Counted from the stretch's first letter, positions 1 to 9,208 are shown. The stretch is 64,000 nucleotides of DNA from Rickettsiales endosymbiont of Stachyamoeba lipophora (GCF_003932735.1 NZ_CP033611.1:1401501-1465500); one strand, 5' to 3'. The notes: generated by a model not told the origin, from the letters alone. Numbers and translations are program-made.

Positions 1-410
1 TGATAGCGTTTTAACTTTTCATTAAGAAAAATAGTTGCAAGTATAGCGAAGAATATAGCGGATGTGTAGCTAAGTGATGAACTTTCAGCTAGTGGCATGA
101 CACTAAATGCATAAATATAAGCAAAAGTTCTACCGCAGCCGATTATAGAGTTAGCCAAATGATAAAGAATTTTATTAGTTTTAAGGGGATTTGAAAAGGT
201 TTTTGTATATGCTATAAGGCTAAATGCTATTAATGGAACAATTCTACCCAGTGATCTTAAAAAAGTAACTTGGGCTATTCCAAATTGATAATTTTTGAAG
301 AAGTATTTTATTAATGCATCAGAGAACGCATAAAAAATTAGGGATAATATTACAAAAATTATCCCTATAGTTTGATCACGATTATAGATACGCTTGGTAG
401 GTTTGTTCAT
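1..410 (-). CDS. EamA/DMT-family transporter, partial (C-terminus outside window)
   Basis: The reverse strand is open from an ATG at 410 to the window edge and gives about 136 residues rich in hydrophobic segments, with the opening MNKPTKRIYNRDQTIGIIF. The alternating membrane helices and the segment MPLAESSSLSYTSAIF followed by FLNEKLKRY match the first EamA domain of drug/metabolite transporters, where a short helix pair precedes an NEK/NEKL motif. Rickettsiales use a member of this superfamily to import S-adenosylmethionine from the host, which makes that a possible substrate here, but the sequence alone does not prove it. The 3' half lies outside the window. Start is the only early ATG. 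The tRNA-Phe gene lies 12 bp upstream on the same strand. Confidence 0.7.
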   Translation of the reverse strand, partial: MNKPTKRIYNRDQTIGIIFVILSLIFYAFSDALIKYFFKNYQFGIAQVTFLRSLGRIVPLIAFSLIAYTKTFSNPLKTNKILYHLANSIIGCGRTFAYIYAFSVMPLAESSSLSYTSAIFFAILATIFLNEKLKRY

Positions 411-418
411 TACTTCAA

Positions 419-494
<76 letters not shown>

Positions 495-507
495 TTATTT
501 GTTAAAG

Positions 508-720
508 TTAACTAAAAAGGTCACCAAATTTTTTATTGAATTCTTGAATGTTTGCATCAGCAGAGCTTGCTTCTATACGTGCATCTGGATTCCATGCAGG
601 ATGCTTAGCTATTGATTTTTCTGCAAAAAATTCTGCTTTGTTATAAGTTGAATATGATTCAATATAACTACCATCAGGAAAAATGAATTTTACAAGTCTG
701 GTATCTGGATGTTGTGCCAT
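508..720 (-). CDS. rpmE: 50S ribosomal protein L31 (bL31)
   Basis: The product is a 70-residue ribosomal protein of the large subunit that helps bridge it to the small subunit. Family features visible are the N-terminal MAQHPDTRLVKFIF with HP near the start, the central SIAKHPAWNPDAR (the HPAW motif is diagnostic) and a C-terminal EFNKKFGDLF that matches the usual FNKRF ending. Zinc-binding cysteines are absent, so this is the C-minus form. A TTG codon lies three codons upstream, but the ATG at 720 gives the usual bL31 N-terminus and was chosen. It sits just upstream of tRNA-Phe on the same strand. Confidence 0.93.
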   Translation of the reverse strand: MAQHPDTRLVKFIFPDGSYIESYSTYNKAEFFAEKSIAKHPAWNPDARIEASSADANIQEFNKKFGDLFS

Positions 721-826
721 TTTTTTCAAACTTTATTGGTTTATCTAAAGTTTAGTTTTATACATAAAACTTTGTTGCTTGGCAACAGTAATCTTCATAT
801 TGTAGCAAAATTTATTTGAAAAGTAA

Positions 827-2203
827 TTAAAACCCAATTGTGCTCCCATAAATTACGATAAGAGCACAAGTAAGAACGGTAAATACTACACTTACCATAA
901 AGATATCAAAGTAAGATTCCTTGTGCTTTAGACCGCATATGGCAAGCAAGGTTATTACCGCGCCGCAATGAGGAAGTGTATCTAAACCACTAGAGGCAAT
1001 AGTGCTTAAGCGATGAAGTATTTCAGGATTTATTTTATAGGTTGTGGACATTTCGGCAAAGCTGTCTCCTAATGTTTGTAAAGCTATACTTAAGCCGCCA
1101 GAAGAGGAACCAGTAATACCTGCTAAAATATTGACCGAGATAGCAATTTTGGCTAATGGGCTGGCGGAGAGCATTGCAAGCATGCTTTTGATAATTGCAA
1201 AACCAGACAAAGATGAAATAACTGCGCCATACCCTACCTCTGAAGCGGTATTAAAAATCGGTAAAAATGAATTACTTACGGCTTGTTTAATATTTTCTGA
1301 TATAGAGATCAGTTTTTTACGTACAATTATTAGGGTGTAAAAACAGGTGATAGACATAGCTGCTACAATTGACCAAATTCCTTTAACTGCATCAATTTTA
1401 ATTTTACCAAATTTTTCTTGAGCAAGGTAGGCAGTGTCCAAGCTTGGAATTATAAATTCGTTAAAAGCAAAGTTGCTAGCTAGCATTAAAATTATAGGAC
1501 TGATTGATAATATAAAGTTAGGTTGTTTAGTTTTTTCATTCATATCTGATATATATTGATGTAATCCATAACCTTCGCCTTTTTGCTGTGCAAGCTTAAC
1601 CCGGTAGTTAATCCAGCCTACTCCTAGGCTACACATGAGTAAGGATGAAATAATGCCTAGTAAAGGAGCTGCATAAATATCTGTACCAAAATAAGGCATA
1701 GGAATTGCATTTTGAATTGAGGGAGTTCCAGGCAAGGCAATCATGGTAAAGGTAAAAGAACCTAATGCTATACACGCTGGAATTAGACGTTTCGGTAAGT
1801 TGCTGTTATGAAACATATTATTAGCAATAGGATAAACAGAAAAAGCCACCACAAATAATGAAACGCCTCCGTAGGTTAAAATGCTACAGGCAAGTACTAT
1901 CGCCATAATAACAAACCTACCTTTAAATGCTTTTAATACGCTTCCGGCTATACAAGCTGCAAATCCACTTTTATCCATTAAAATTCCAAAGATAGAACCA
2001 AGCACAAAAACAGGAAAGAAATTTGTAATAAAACCTCCTAACGCTTTCATAAATATTTGAGTATAGCTTGCCAGTATTGGTTGGTCTCCTGAAAGTATTA
2101 CAGCCAATACTGAAATTAAGGGAGAAACTACGATAACTGACCACCCACGATAAGCGAGATACATTAATAAAATGAGTGAAATTAAAATAGGTAATATTTC
2201 CAT
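827..2203 (-). CDS. GntP-family permease
   Basis: A 458-residue polytopic inner-membrane protein with about 12 hydrophobic segments. The N-terminal MYLAYRGWSVIVVSPLISVL, the GSIFGILMDKSG segment and the later GITGSSSGGLSIALQTLG and SSGLDTLPHCGAVITLL match the gluconate:H+ symporter (GntP) superfamily, which includes gluconate and beta-hydroxybutyrate permeases. Length is normal for the family (about 440-460). The likely job is proton-coupled uptake of a small organic acid taken from the host; the substrate cannot be read from the sequence. No enzyme gene for sugar acids is adjacent, so the gene appears to be a single transcription unit. Family call is firm, substrate is unknown. Confidence 0.85.
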   Translation of the reverse strand: MEILPILISLILLMYLAYRGWSVIVVSPLISVLAVILSGDQPILASYTQIFMKALGGFITNFFPVFVLGSIFGILMDKSGFAACIAGSVLKAFKGRFVIMAIVLACSILTYGGVSLFVVAFSVYPIANNMFHNSNLPKRLIPACIALGSFTFTMIALPGTPSIQNAIPMPYFGTDIYAAPLLGIISSLLMCSLGVGWINYRVKLAQQKGEGYGLHQYISDMNEKTKQPNFILSISPIILMLASNFAFNEFIIPSLDTAYLAQEKFGKIKIDAVKGIWSIVAAMSITCFYTLIIVRKKLISISENIKQAVSNSFLPIFNTASEVGYGAVISSLSGFAIIKSMLAMLSASPLAKIAISVNILAGITGSSSGGLSIALQTLGDSFAEMSTTYKINPEILHRLSTIASSGLDTLPHCGAVITLLAICGLKHKESYFDIFMVSVVFTVLTCALIVIYGSTIGF

Positions 2204-2401
2204 GGTTTTCTCAAGTAATAATTAATTTGTTATAAATGTAATGGTTAAAAAAAGGTTATTCAAATAGATTTTTAAAAAGTCGCAAAATTTTTTTGCAACG
2301 TTAAAAAAAATAAATTTTTATCATTGTTGCCTAATCTAACTTTGTTAATTATGTATTTAATTGCGCGCAACTATTAGTTTAATTCTGATTTGTGAGAAAA
2401 A

Positions 2402-3247
2402 ATGGTACGAACATTAAATACTAATTCAGTTTATGTTAATTATATAGCCGATAATATTAGATCTTTTGCAGCTACTACTAAAGGTTTAGTTAATAACCTT
2501 ATAAAAAACAGTTCAAATACTATCTATCGAGCCTATCGAGTTATTTTCTTACGTCATCCTTATTTAACTGCCTTGGGAATAGTATTAACAGGAGGAGTTC
2601 TGATATGGCGAGGTTTTAAAGGGCAAGAACTAAGAGAGGAAATGAAAAAGCCAGTTAAACCTAAACAAAAATTAAAGAGCGATATATATGCAAAAGAACA
2701 TCCAATCGAGCTGACTTTCCAAGGCATCGTTAATATTGCGAGACGAGCTATAAAAAAGCTTTATTATATGGTTACAAGTAGGAAAGAATTTGATGTTACA
2801 GTTTATGATACAGCGGTAGCTATTAAAAACTCACCATATGAAAGCAAGGAGATGATTAAGCGTAGGATAGAAGATTTGAAAACTACTTTAAGCTGGAATT
2901 ATGAACAAGAGGCTACCAACCAACTAGTCAGAATTGCTAAAGGGGTAAAAGTCTTCCACGGTGAAAAGCAACTATTAGAACTAATTAAAAAGACTAGGTT
3001 ATTTAAAATTGATGCTGATGGTAGGCTGCAGAGGAAAGGCGCAAAAAATAAATCTCACTTTGTAGTAAGAGATGATGCTAAGGAAAGATATGCTAGCTTA
3101 ACTTTAGAAGGTAAAGCTGTTTGTGAGGCTGTAGCTGAGGTTACAACTAAAGCGGAAATTGAGCGCGGAAAATGTAAAAAGTCCAAACCATTTAGAGAAG
3201 CTTTTCAAAATATTATAAGGCAGCAATCACCTAAGCAGCAAAGGTAG
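2402..3247 (+). CDS. hypothetical membrane-anchored basic protein
   Basis: I do not recognise a family for this 281-residue protein. One clear hydrophobic segment lies at about residues 52-70 (HPYLTALGIVLTGGVLIW), flanked by positive residues. The remaining 210 residues are charged, lysine-rich and predicted helical, with no cysteine clusters or nucleotide-binding motif. The gene stands alone, divergent from the GntP permease, with about 200 bp of AT-rich leader upstream and a strong hairpin just after its stop. Topology would place the large basic domain on one face of the membrane. It may be a lineage-specific membrane protein; no function can be assigned. Confidence 0.7.
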   Translation: MVRTLNTNSVYVNYIADNIRSFAATTKGLVNNLIKNSSNTIYRAYRVIFLRHPYLTALGIVLTGGVLIWRGFKGQELREEMKKPVKPKQKLKSDIYAKEHPIELTFQGIVNIARRAIKKLYYMVTSRKEFDVTVYDTAVAIKNSPYESKEMIKRRIEDLKTTLSWNYEQEATNQLVRIAKGVKVFHGEKQLLELIKKTRLFKIDADGRLQRKGAKNKSHFVVRDDAKERYASLTLEGKAVCEAVAEVTTKAEIERGKCKKSKPFREAFQNIIRQQSPKQQR

Positions 3248-3261
3248 TTTAATTATTGTGA

Positions 3262-3295
3262 TAAAATAACGCAAATTTTTTGCGTTATTTATCGT
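3262..3295. terminator. bidirectional hairpin terminator
   Basis: A 10-bp perfect inverted repeat (AAATAACGCA at 3264-3273 and TGCGTTATTT at 3281-3290), extendable by two A:T pairs, surrounds a short T-rich loop. It lies between the convergent unknown gene ending at 3247 and dsbD ending at 3364, so it can serve both strands. Confidence 0.65.
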
Positions 3296-3363
3296 TTCTA
3301 GATTGTACAATTTTTTAATAAAATTAAACTGTCAAAAAGAATTATAATAATAGTGTGTACCTA

Positions 3364-5292
3364 TCAATTTTTCTTTAGCTGTTTAATTTGTTGTAATTTT
3401 GTTTTAATTTCTTGTTCGCTTAAAATTTCACTTAAAATAATAGGCTTTTCTATATCCTTATAAAACAGTGCATAAAAAGGTAAGGCAGCTCGATTGTAAT
3501 GATTGATAAACCGAATAATTTTCTCATTTTTTATACTTAAATCTCCCTGCATAATTAAAATATTGTTTTCTTTGAAATAGTTGTGCATTTGCTTGCTGTC
3601 TAACACAGTTAGCCTATTGACTTTACAAGTTAAGCACCATGAGGCGGTAATTTCTACTAAGACAAGACTGTCATTATTAAGCAATGATCTAAGCTCATTA
3701 GTATTAAATTCTATTATATTTGATTGAGGCTCATTAAAGCGTTGAGTTTTTAAATTTATTTGGGGAATTAGTATAAGAGTTAGAAGGAGCGTTAACTGAA
3801 AAAATTGCTTTAATAATTTTTTAATCCTGGATAGCGTGCATATAATAAACAAAGCTAATATTAACATTGAACAAACAAATGCTATTTCAGCTACTTGAGT
3901 ATAATAAATATAGCTAAGCCATAGGGTTGTGATTATTAATGCTAGAAAGGATAATTTTTGAAATAAATTACCTAATTTAAATAGTTGGTTGGTTTTAATT
4001 TTTGATGTTGGGTAATAAAAGTTTAAAAGTAAAATAGGGGTGCTAAATCCTAAACCTAAGGCTAGAAAAATACTTACGCTTTCTAGATAGCTGCTAGTTA
4101 AGCTATAGCCTAATGAAGCTCCAATAAACGGAGCTGAACAAGGAATGGCAATTAAAGTTAAGACAAAACCTTCAAAAAAATTCTGCAATTCACGTGATTT
4201 AAGTTTATTTAATAAATTGTTTATAAAGCTTGGTAGATGGGCAAACATTTTTCCTTTCATAATTAGAAGAGAAATAACTAAGATCATTATTATGAACATT
4301 ACAAACAATGGATTTTGAAGCTGCATACCAAATAAAAACTCTTGTTGGTGTAGCCTTAGAAATATTTGTAATAATGCAATAGCAAGCATAGAACTTATTA
4401 TGCCAAATGAGTAAAATAAGCTGGATTTAAAATTGCGAGAATTACTTAAATGGCTACATTTGAGTAATATAACCGGTAATATACAAGGCATTAGATTAAG
4501 AATGATTCCTCCAATAAAACTTAAAAATAATATATAAAATATATTATTAGAAGGCGATTGAAGCTTAATGGTATAAATGGGCTTAAATTGCTCAGCTTGA
4601 TTATTATATAATAAGGTAATAGGAGGGCTTTCTTTAATTAAATTTTGTATAGTTTGATCAAGATCTCCACTAAACAAGATCTCTCCTGTGATTTTACTAG
4701 GGGTTATTTTAAGCTTGCTACTTATATATTTATTTGATTCAATTATCAGATCATTAACAGCATTATAGTTCTCTAGCTCAAATAAAATTTTATTAAATTG
4801 AGAATAAATTGTGAGACTAATTTGAGTAGCAGTATCTTTAACTAATAATGGCTTAATATTATTTAACTGTAAGTTATACTCGCTAGAATTAATGATTTTT
4901 GGCTTAATGGTTTGCTGCTCATACAAGCAATTTTTATTACATATAGCATATTCAATGTTTAGTGCTTTAAGAGGATCGAGCTCCTTAATTAAAAAATACG
5001 CTTTATCATTATATATAAAACTATCATAGCCATTAATTATGTTTCTTCGAGGAATAGAATATTGCAAATCTAAAGCCTTGCTATCTTGCAATACAAGAGG
5101 AGGGGTACCAAAAAAACCAGAAGATTTATAATAAATTTTATAGCCATCATTTAATTTGAAATGAATAATAGCTTGTGAATTATTAGGGCTACTTAAAACC
5201 TCAATTGAAGCTTTGTAAGAGATAGACTCTGCATAAGATATATTTACCAGTAATAACCAAACAAAAAAGCTGGTGACAATCCTAAGAATCAT
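3364..5292 (-). CDS. dsbD: thiol:disulfide interchange protein DsbD/ScsB-like
   Basis: A 642-residue inner-membrane electron shuttle that passes reducing power from cytoplasmic thioredoxin to periplasmic disulfide reductases. Domains in order: a signal peptide (about 1-21), a periplasmic N-terminal domain (about 22-245) with the cysteine pair in YAICNKNCLYE, a multi-helix membrane domain with NLMPCILPVILL and IAIPCSAPFIGA holding the two redox cysteines, and a C-terminal thioredoxin domain with CXXC in SWCLTCKV (C553/C556) and a cis-proline region LPFYALF. All six expected redox cysteines appear present. The N-terminal domain resembles the ScsB/DsbC_N type more than the E. coli DsbD alpha domain. 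The gene is a single unit. Confidence 0.88.
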   Translation of the reverse strand: MILRIVTSFFVWLLLVNISYAESISYKASIEVLSSPNNSQAIIHFKLNDGYKIYYKSSGFFGTPPLVLQDSKALDLQYSIPRRNIINGYDSFIYNDKAYFLIKELDPLKALNIEYAICNKNCLYEQQTIKPKIINSSEYNLQLNNIKPLLVKDTATQISLTIYSQFNKILFELENYNAVNDLIIESNKYISSKLKITPSKITGEILFSGDLDQTIQNLIKESPPITLLYNNQAEQFKPIYTIKLQSPSNNIFYILFLSFIGGIILNLMPCILPVILLKCSHLSNSRNFKSSLFYSFGIISSMLAIALLQIFLRLHQQEFLFGMQLQNPLFVMFIIMILVISLLIMKGKMFAHLPSFINNLLNKLKSRELQNFFEGFVLTLIAIPCSAPFIGASLGYSLTSSYLESVSIFLALGLGFSTPILLLNFYYPTSKIKTNQLFKLGNLFQKLSFLALIITTLWLSYIYYTQVAEIAFVCSMLILALFIICTLSRIKKLLKQFFQLTLLLTLILIPQINLKTQRFNEPQSNIIEFNTNELRSLLNNDSLVLVEITASWCLTCKVNRLTVLDSKQMHNYFKENNILIMQGDLSIKNEKIIRFINHYNRAALPFYALFYKDIEKPIILSEILSEQEIKTKLQQIKQLKKN

Positions 5293-5419
5293 AAAATATT
5301 TTGATAGAATTTATTATTAGCTCAATTATTGCTAAGTAAAATGAAATTGTCATGTCTTTAATCAAGTAAGCTGCTAGCTATTATGCTGGCACTGAATTGT
5401 AAAAGAAAGCATACCTGTT

Positions 5420-5810
5420 TTAGTGAATATAATCCTGGCCATTAAGTGTATCTATATAGCTTTTATAAATCAATTCTTGATGGCGGCAACATGATCAGTA
5501 ATGAAACAGACCTTTAATATACTTAAGATTATGATCAGGTTCATTAGAGAATTCTTGGCGATAAATTGGGTTATAATCATGTAACTCATAGCTGTCCTAA
5601 CTGCCACATTGATCAATAAACTGAAATTTAAGATAAGTAGATTTTCAATTAAACTGCTCAGGATTCAAATCTTCCATTTCATCGCCTGATTAAATGGAAT
5701 CTGCAGGCTGATCATCTAGCTTGCCATTCTAATGGAGTTGTATAATTCGATCAGTTATTTTACTACCTTAGAGCATTTTATAATCAGTGATATTGTGTAT
5801 TCGATGATTT
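5420..5810 (-). pseudogene. decayed tandem paralogue of the adjacent 129-residue gene
   Basis: Reverse-strand translation in shifting frames reproduces the downstream-strand neighbour at 5851-6240. YNPIYRQEF aligns with DPNPIYKQEL, DQPADSI-stop-SGDEMEDLNPEQFN aligns with NQKPISFNSTGQESEEFKPLQ, and the end GQDYIH-stop matches the end DFDYII-stop. At least three in-frame stops and a frame change disrupt it. This accounts for most of the gene-free interval between dsbD and the intact copy. Outer limits are approximate because the N-terminal part has diverged too far to place. Confidence 0.7.
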
Positions 5811-5850
5811 AATCCTGGTAATGCCTGCCTTGGTTATTATTGCCACGTTA

Positions 5851-6240
5851 CTATATTATATAATCAAAATCAGCATGATAATAAACAGTTGTGCCAACCC
5901 AAGCGGTAGGAGTTAGATGAGTTAAAATTTCATTTATTAAATAATCTTGCTCTAGCTGAGCCAACTCTTGTTTGTAAATAGGGTTTGGATCATAAAACTT
6001 TAAAGTACAAAAATAGTTTTCCTTGATAAGGTATTGCACCGTATTTAAATTATTTTCCTGAAGATATTGAAGAGGTTTAAATTCTTCACTTTCTTGGCCG
6101 GTACTATTAAAGCTGATAGGTTTTTGGTTTTTTATTTCTTCAGTATAAATAATTTTATTATTATTATAGCCTTTTACCAAAGCTGAAAAATCATTATTTT
6201 CAATATTATTAGCAAATGAAACATCAAAATGGTATTGCAT
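5851..6240 (-). CDS. hypothetical protein, intact member of a tandem pair
   Basis: An unrecognised 129-residue acidic protein beginning MQYHFDVSFANN. It has no signal peptide or membrane segment and only one cysteine. The middle is rich in Asn, Glu and Gln, and the C-terminus holds FYDPNPIYKQEL and ends in HADFDYII. A degraded second copy lies immediately downstream on the same strand (5420-5810), which shows that the family was duplicated and that one copy has since decayed. The surviving open frame and conserved C-terminal blocks between copies support it as a real gene. Function is unknown. Confidence 0.65.
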   Translation of the reverse strand: MQYHFDVSFANNIENNDFSALVKGYNNNKIIYTEEIKNQKPISFNSTGQESEEFKPLQYLQENNLNTVQYLIKENYFCTLKFYDPNPIYKQELAQLEQDYLINEILTHLTPTAWVGTTVYYHADFDYII

Positions 6241-6348
6241 TAATAACTCTTAATAAAAATAAAATTATATACAGAATTGTGTTTACTTATGACAAACTTA
6301 ATTAGTTGATATAAGTAGTTTTTTAATCAAACCAAAAACCTAAAAAAT

Positions 6349-7086
6349 TTATTTAGTAATAGTATTTAAGCAATTAATGTTATGAAAAATATAATGCTCA
6401 CCATGGGATGTTACATTACCGCCGGATTCAATAGCAAACAATTTAAACTGATCACATGTTCTCTGATTTGGAGTTGCAAAAGCATCAAACTTGCCGCTTG
6501 CAAAATAAGCGACGTTTAATGACACAGCACCTAAATTACGATATTTAAAGGTAGAAGAGAGTGGTTCAGTACCTGAAATCATTAAATCGTTACTATCACT
6601 ACGTGTAGAAACCCGTAATCTTCCTGAGTTGTTTAAAGCATCAGTATAAATTTCTCGCCATGCACCACCACCTTTTTCACATATATAATTTTCTTTTAAA
6701 ACCGGGCAATCAACTAATATGCAAATTGTTTCAAACTGATCCTGTAAGCTAAGTTTTTGCATTATTATAGTGGTAGTAAAGAGTGGAATTCCATGTTCAA
6801 AATTGGCGTATCCATCGAGAGGATGAATAATAAATCTTATATTGTCATCACCAGGTATTAATACAGATTCATCTGCAGCTAAAATTGCTGCATCTTTTCT
6901 GCCTTTATGTAATTCTTCAATTAATATTTTACTTATACGATCTTCGCACTTAGCAGCAAAGTTTTTAGTACCACTTTTAGATTGCTGTAAATGTTCCATT
7001 TCTAAAAAATCACGAATTGTAAAGCGATTAGCTTTACGACTAGCGTTGCTTATAACATTAATAATAGCTTCATTTGCAAATTTCAT
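6349..7086 (-). CDS. inositol-monophosphatase-family protein with altered active site
   Basis: This 245-residue protein has the fold signature of the IMPase/SuhB/FBPase family: an ADES segment (E73) before the second metal site, a PLDG loop at 89-92 followed by NFEHG, and a late CDQFKLFAIESGG segment that corresponds to the family WDxAAG region. Two normally invariant residues are changed: the first Asp of DPxDGT is His (H88) and the catalytic Thr is Tyr (Y93). Loss of a metal ligand and of the water-activating Thr suggests weak or altered phosphatase activity. It starts 2 bp after efp and shares its operon. A regulatory or structural role is as plausible as an enzymatic one. Confidence 0.8.
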   Translation of the reverse strand: MKFANEAIINVISNASRKANRFTIRDFLEMEHLQQSKSGTKNFAAKCEDRISKILIEELHKGRKDAAILAADESVLIPGDDNIRFIIHPLDGYANFEHGIPLFTTTIIMQKLSLQDQFETICILVDCPVLKENYICEKGGGAWREIYTDALNNSGRLRVSTRSDSNDLMISGTEPLSSTFKYRNLGAVSLNVAYFASGKFDAFATPNQRTCDQFKLFAIESGGNVTSHGEHYIFHNINCLNTITK

Positions 7087-7088
7087 AG

Positions 7089-7652
7089 CTATTTTGCTCT
7101 CTCAACATAACTTACGTCCTCAGTTCTCACTACCACTTTATTACCTATTTCAATAAATGGTGGTACCATAATTCTAAGGCCATTGGTAAGCAGAGCTGGT
7201 TTATAAGAAGAAGCTGCAGTTTGCCCTTTAATAACTGGTTCACATTCAGCAATTTCGCATATTAAGGTAGCAGGAACTAAAGCAGTAATAGGATCATTTT
7301 CATGCATTTCTATAGTTAGCATCATTCCATCTTCAAGGAATGCTAATTGTTCACCTAAAAGGGTAGAATCCATATTAAATTGATCAAAGGTTTCAGGATT
7401 CATAATAACTAGCTTATCATCTTCTTTGTAAAGATATTGCATTTGCATTTGTTCTAATCTTACTCTTTCAACCTTATCAGAAACACTCCACCTTTCTCTA
7501 ATTTTGGTGCCAGTTTTGATTTCTTTCATTTCAACCTGTACATAAGCACCGCCTTTACCTGGTTGGGTATGATCTGGGTTTTTAGTTACGACATATAATT
7601 TGCCATTAATGAGTAGTACGTTGCCAGCTTTAATGCTGCTTGCTAATTCCAT
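7089..7652 (-). CDS. efp: translation elongation factor P
   Basis: A 187-residue, full-length EF-P, which binds the ribosome between P and E sites and relieves stalling at proline runs. The N-terminal KOW-like domain carries the loop TQPGKGGAY with K33 at the position that is modified by beta-lysylation in E. coli. The central OB domain includes MNPETFDQ and the C-terminal OB domain includes GLRIMVPPFIEIGNKVVV. Start is a clear ATG. It sits 4 bp after the ThiE-like gene and 2 bp before the IMPase-like gene, so co-transcription with the aldolase operon is very likely. Confidence 0.96.
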   Translation of the reverse strand: MELASSIKAGNVLLINGKLYVVTKNPDHTQPGKGGAYVQVEMKEIKTGTKIRERWSVSDKVERVRLEQMQMQYLYKEDDKLVIMNPETFDQFNMDSTLLGEQLAFLEDGMMLTIEMHENDPITALVPATLICEIAECEPVIKGQTAASSYKPALLTNGLRIMVPPFIEIGNKVVVRTEDVSYVERAK

Positions 7653-7656
7653 AAAG

Positions 7657-8271
7657 TTACTCTTCGTTAAAATTGGTTGCTTGGAATGGATATTTTTTTA
7701 ATAAATTATTTATTTTTTGAATTTTTTCAACTCGATTATTACTATTTATATTAAATGTTTGTGGAAAAGCTATAAAATCAATTCCGCTTGCTAAACATTT
7801 ATTTAATTCTTCTTCGTTCATATGATCGGCTAGAAGTAAAGATTGGATAACAGTTAAATTGTTCCAAGTCTCTAATAAACTTAATAATTCTTCTAAATTA
7901 TCTTGGTATTTAAAAGCTATTACATCAGCTCCGGCATCTCCGGCTAACATTGCTAAATCATACGAATTTTTACAATCACAAATTACAATAGTTTCTTTAT
8001 TCTTTCGTTTTAATTCTTCAATTTTTTGTAGCAAAGTTTTTTCATTGGGCTCATCTAAATAAATTCCTATGCTAGCTTTAGAGTTAATATTGTTAACAAT
8101 TGTACAGATAGGAAATAAATTATTTTGATTAGCAAAATTTAAAAATTCTATTGTTGGATTATTACTTAAATTCCATATTACTTCAATTTCAGTCTCTTTG
8201 AAATCTTTAGGGGAGAGTAATTGTTTTTCAGTATTAATAGTATAAATTAATTTAGGATATAATTGCTCCAT
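7657..8271 (-). CDS. TIM-barrel protein, thiamine-phosphate-synthase-like (tentative)
   Basis: A 204-residue soluble protein with alternating strand/helix pattern. Segments such as MLAGDAGADVIAF and CLASGIDFIAF resemble strands 5 and 7 of the ThiE/TenI barrel, where Gly-Ala-Asp sequences line the phosphate side. The classic ThiE pyrophosphate-binding and HLGQ motifs are missing, so active thiamine phosphate synthesis cannot be assumed. It lies between class I aldolase (4 bp) and efp (4 bp) in a compact operon. It could be a diverged ThiE, another TIM-barrel enzyme or a non-catalytic derivative. The fold assignment is inference from short motifs. Confidence 0.5.
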   Translation of the reverse strand: MEQLYPKLIYTINTEKQLLSPKDFKETEIEVIWNLSNNPTIEFLNFANQNNLFPICTIVNNINSKASIGIYLDEPNEKTLLQKIEELKRKNKETIVICDCKNSYDLAMLAGDAGADVIAFKYQDNLEELLSLLETWNNLTVIQSLLLADHMNEEELNKCLASGIDFIAFPQTFNINSNNRVEKIQKINNLLKKYPFQATNFNEE

Positions 8272-8275
8272 TATG

Positions 8276-9208
8276 TTACATTTTACCTAGATAAATATTG
8301 GTAAGGTCGGTAAACATTTTTAAAGCTTCTTCTCTAGGACGTTGGAATGCATTTCGACCAATAATAGAACCGTTACCATCCCCTTCATTAATCGCACGGG
8401 CTTCATTATAAACATCAGCCATGGTTTTACTTGCGCCACCGGAAAATACTACAATCCTCCTACCATTAAAGCATGCTCGTTTTACATGAGCAATACGTTG
8501 AGATAAGCTGGAGATATTAATATCGTGGATTTCTTCAAAAACTTTTTTGGCTTCAGCTTGCGTTATATGTGCAGTGGGAGGTTTAACTTTAATAATATGG
8601 GCTCCTGCTAAGGCTGCAATGTGGGCAGCATAGCTGATTACATCTATGGCTGTTTCATCATCCTTAGTTAAGTCCCCACCGCGTGCATAAGACCAGATTA
8701 TCACAGCAAGTCCATAAGATTTAGCTTCTTCTGCCATTTCACGAATAGTACTAATCATATCTAATGAAGCATCCGAACCTGGATAAATAGTAAAGCCAAT
8801 GGCTGAGCATCCTAACCTTACAGCATCTTTAGGGCTTGAAGTGATAGCTTGATCAGGAACTGCCTCTTTACGCATTAATGAATTGGAGCTATTCACTTTA
8901 AGGATTAAAGGAATTTGTCCTGCAAAAGTTTTCGCTCCTGCTTCAATCATACCTAAAGGTGCTGCATAAGCACTTAAGCCTGCATCAATGGCAAGTTTGT
9001 AATGATAATGTGGATCATAAGCCTGTGCATTGATTGCAAAGCTGCGGTCAGGACCATGTTCGAAGCCTTGGTCTACTGGTAAGATTATTAATTTCCCTGT
9101 ACCTCCTAGTTTGCCATGCATTAAAATACGACATAAATTAGCTAAAGTGCCAGGATTATCAGATTCATAATAGTCAAGAATTTGCTTAACTTTTTTGGTA
9201 ATACGCAT
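8276..9208 (-). CDS. class I fructose-bisphosphate aldolase (DhnA/FbaB type)
   Basis: A 310-residue Schiff-base aldolase that interconverts fructose 1,6-bisphosphate with dihydroxyacetone phosphate and glyceraldehyde 3-phosphate. Seen in order: LPVDQGFEHGP near residue 43 (substrate loop), IIWSYARGG at about 170, and AHIIKVKPP at about 204-211 with the candidate Schiff-base lysine (K207 or K209), then VVFSGGASK and the phosphate-binding IIGRNAFQRP. This archaeal-type aldolase is characteristic of several Rickettsiales that keep a partial gluconeogenic route. It is the first gene of a four-gene operon with a ThiE-like protein, efp and an IMPase-family protein. Confidence 0.94.
   Translation of the reverse strand: MRITKKVKQILDYYESDNPGTLANLCRILMHGKLGGTGKLIILPVDQGFEHGPDRSFAINAQAYDPHYHYKLAIDAGLSAYAAPLGMIEAGAKTFAGQIPLILKVNSSNSLMRKEAVPDQAITSSPKDAVRLGCSAIGFTIYPGSDASLDMISTIREMAEEAKSYGLAVIIWSYARGGDLTKDDETAIDVISYAAHIAALAGAHIIKVKPPTAHITQAEAKKVFEEIHDINISSLSQRIAHVKRACFNGRRIVVFSGGASKTMADVYNEARAINEGDGNGSIIGRNAFQRPREEALKMFTDLTNIYLGKM

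Noticed and set aside
1044-1340. Plus-strand open frame inside the GntP permease
   Set aside because: It is antisense to a clear membrane transporter and has no protein-like features.
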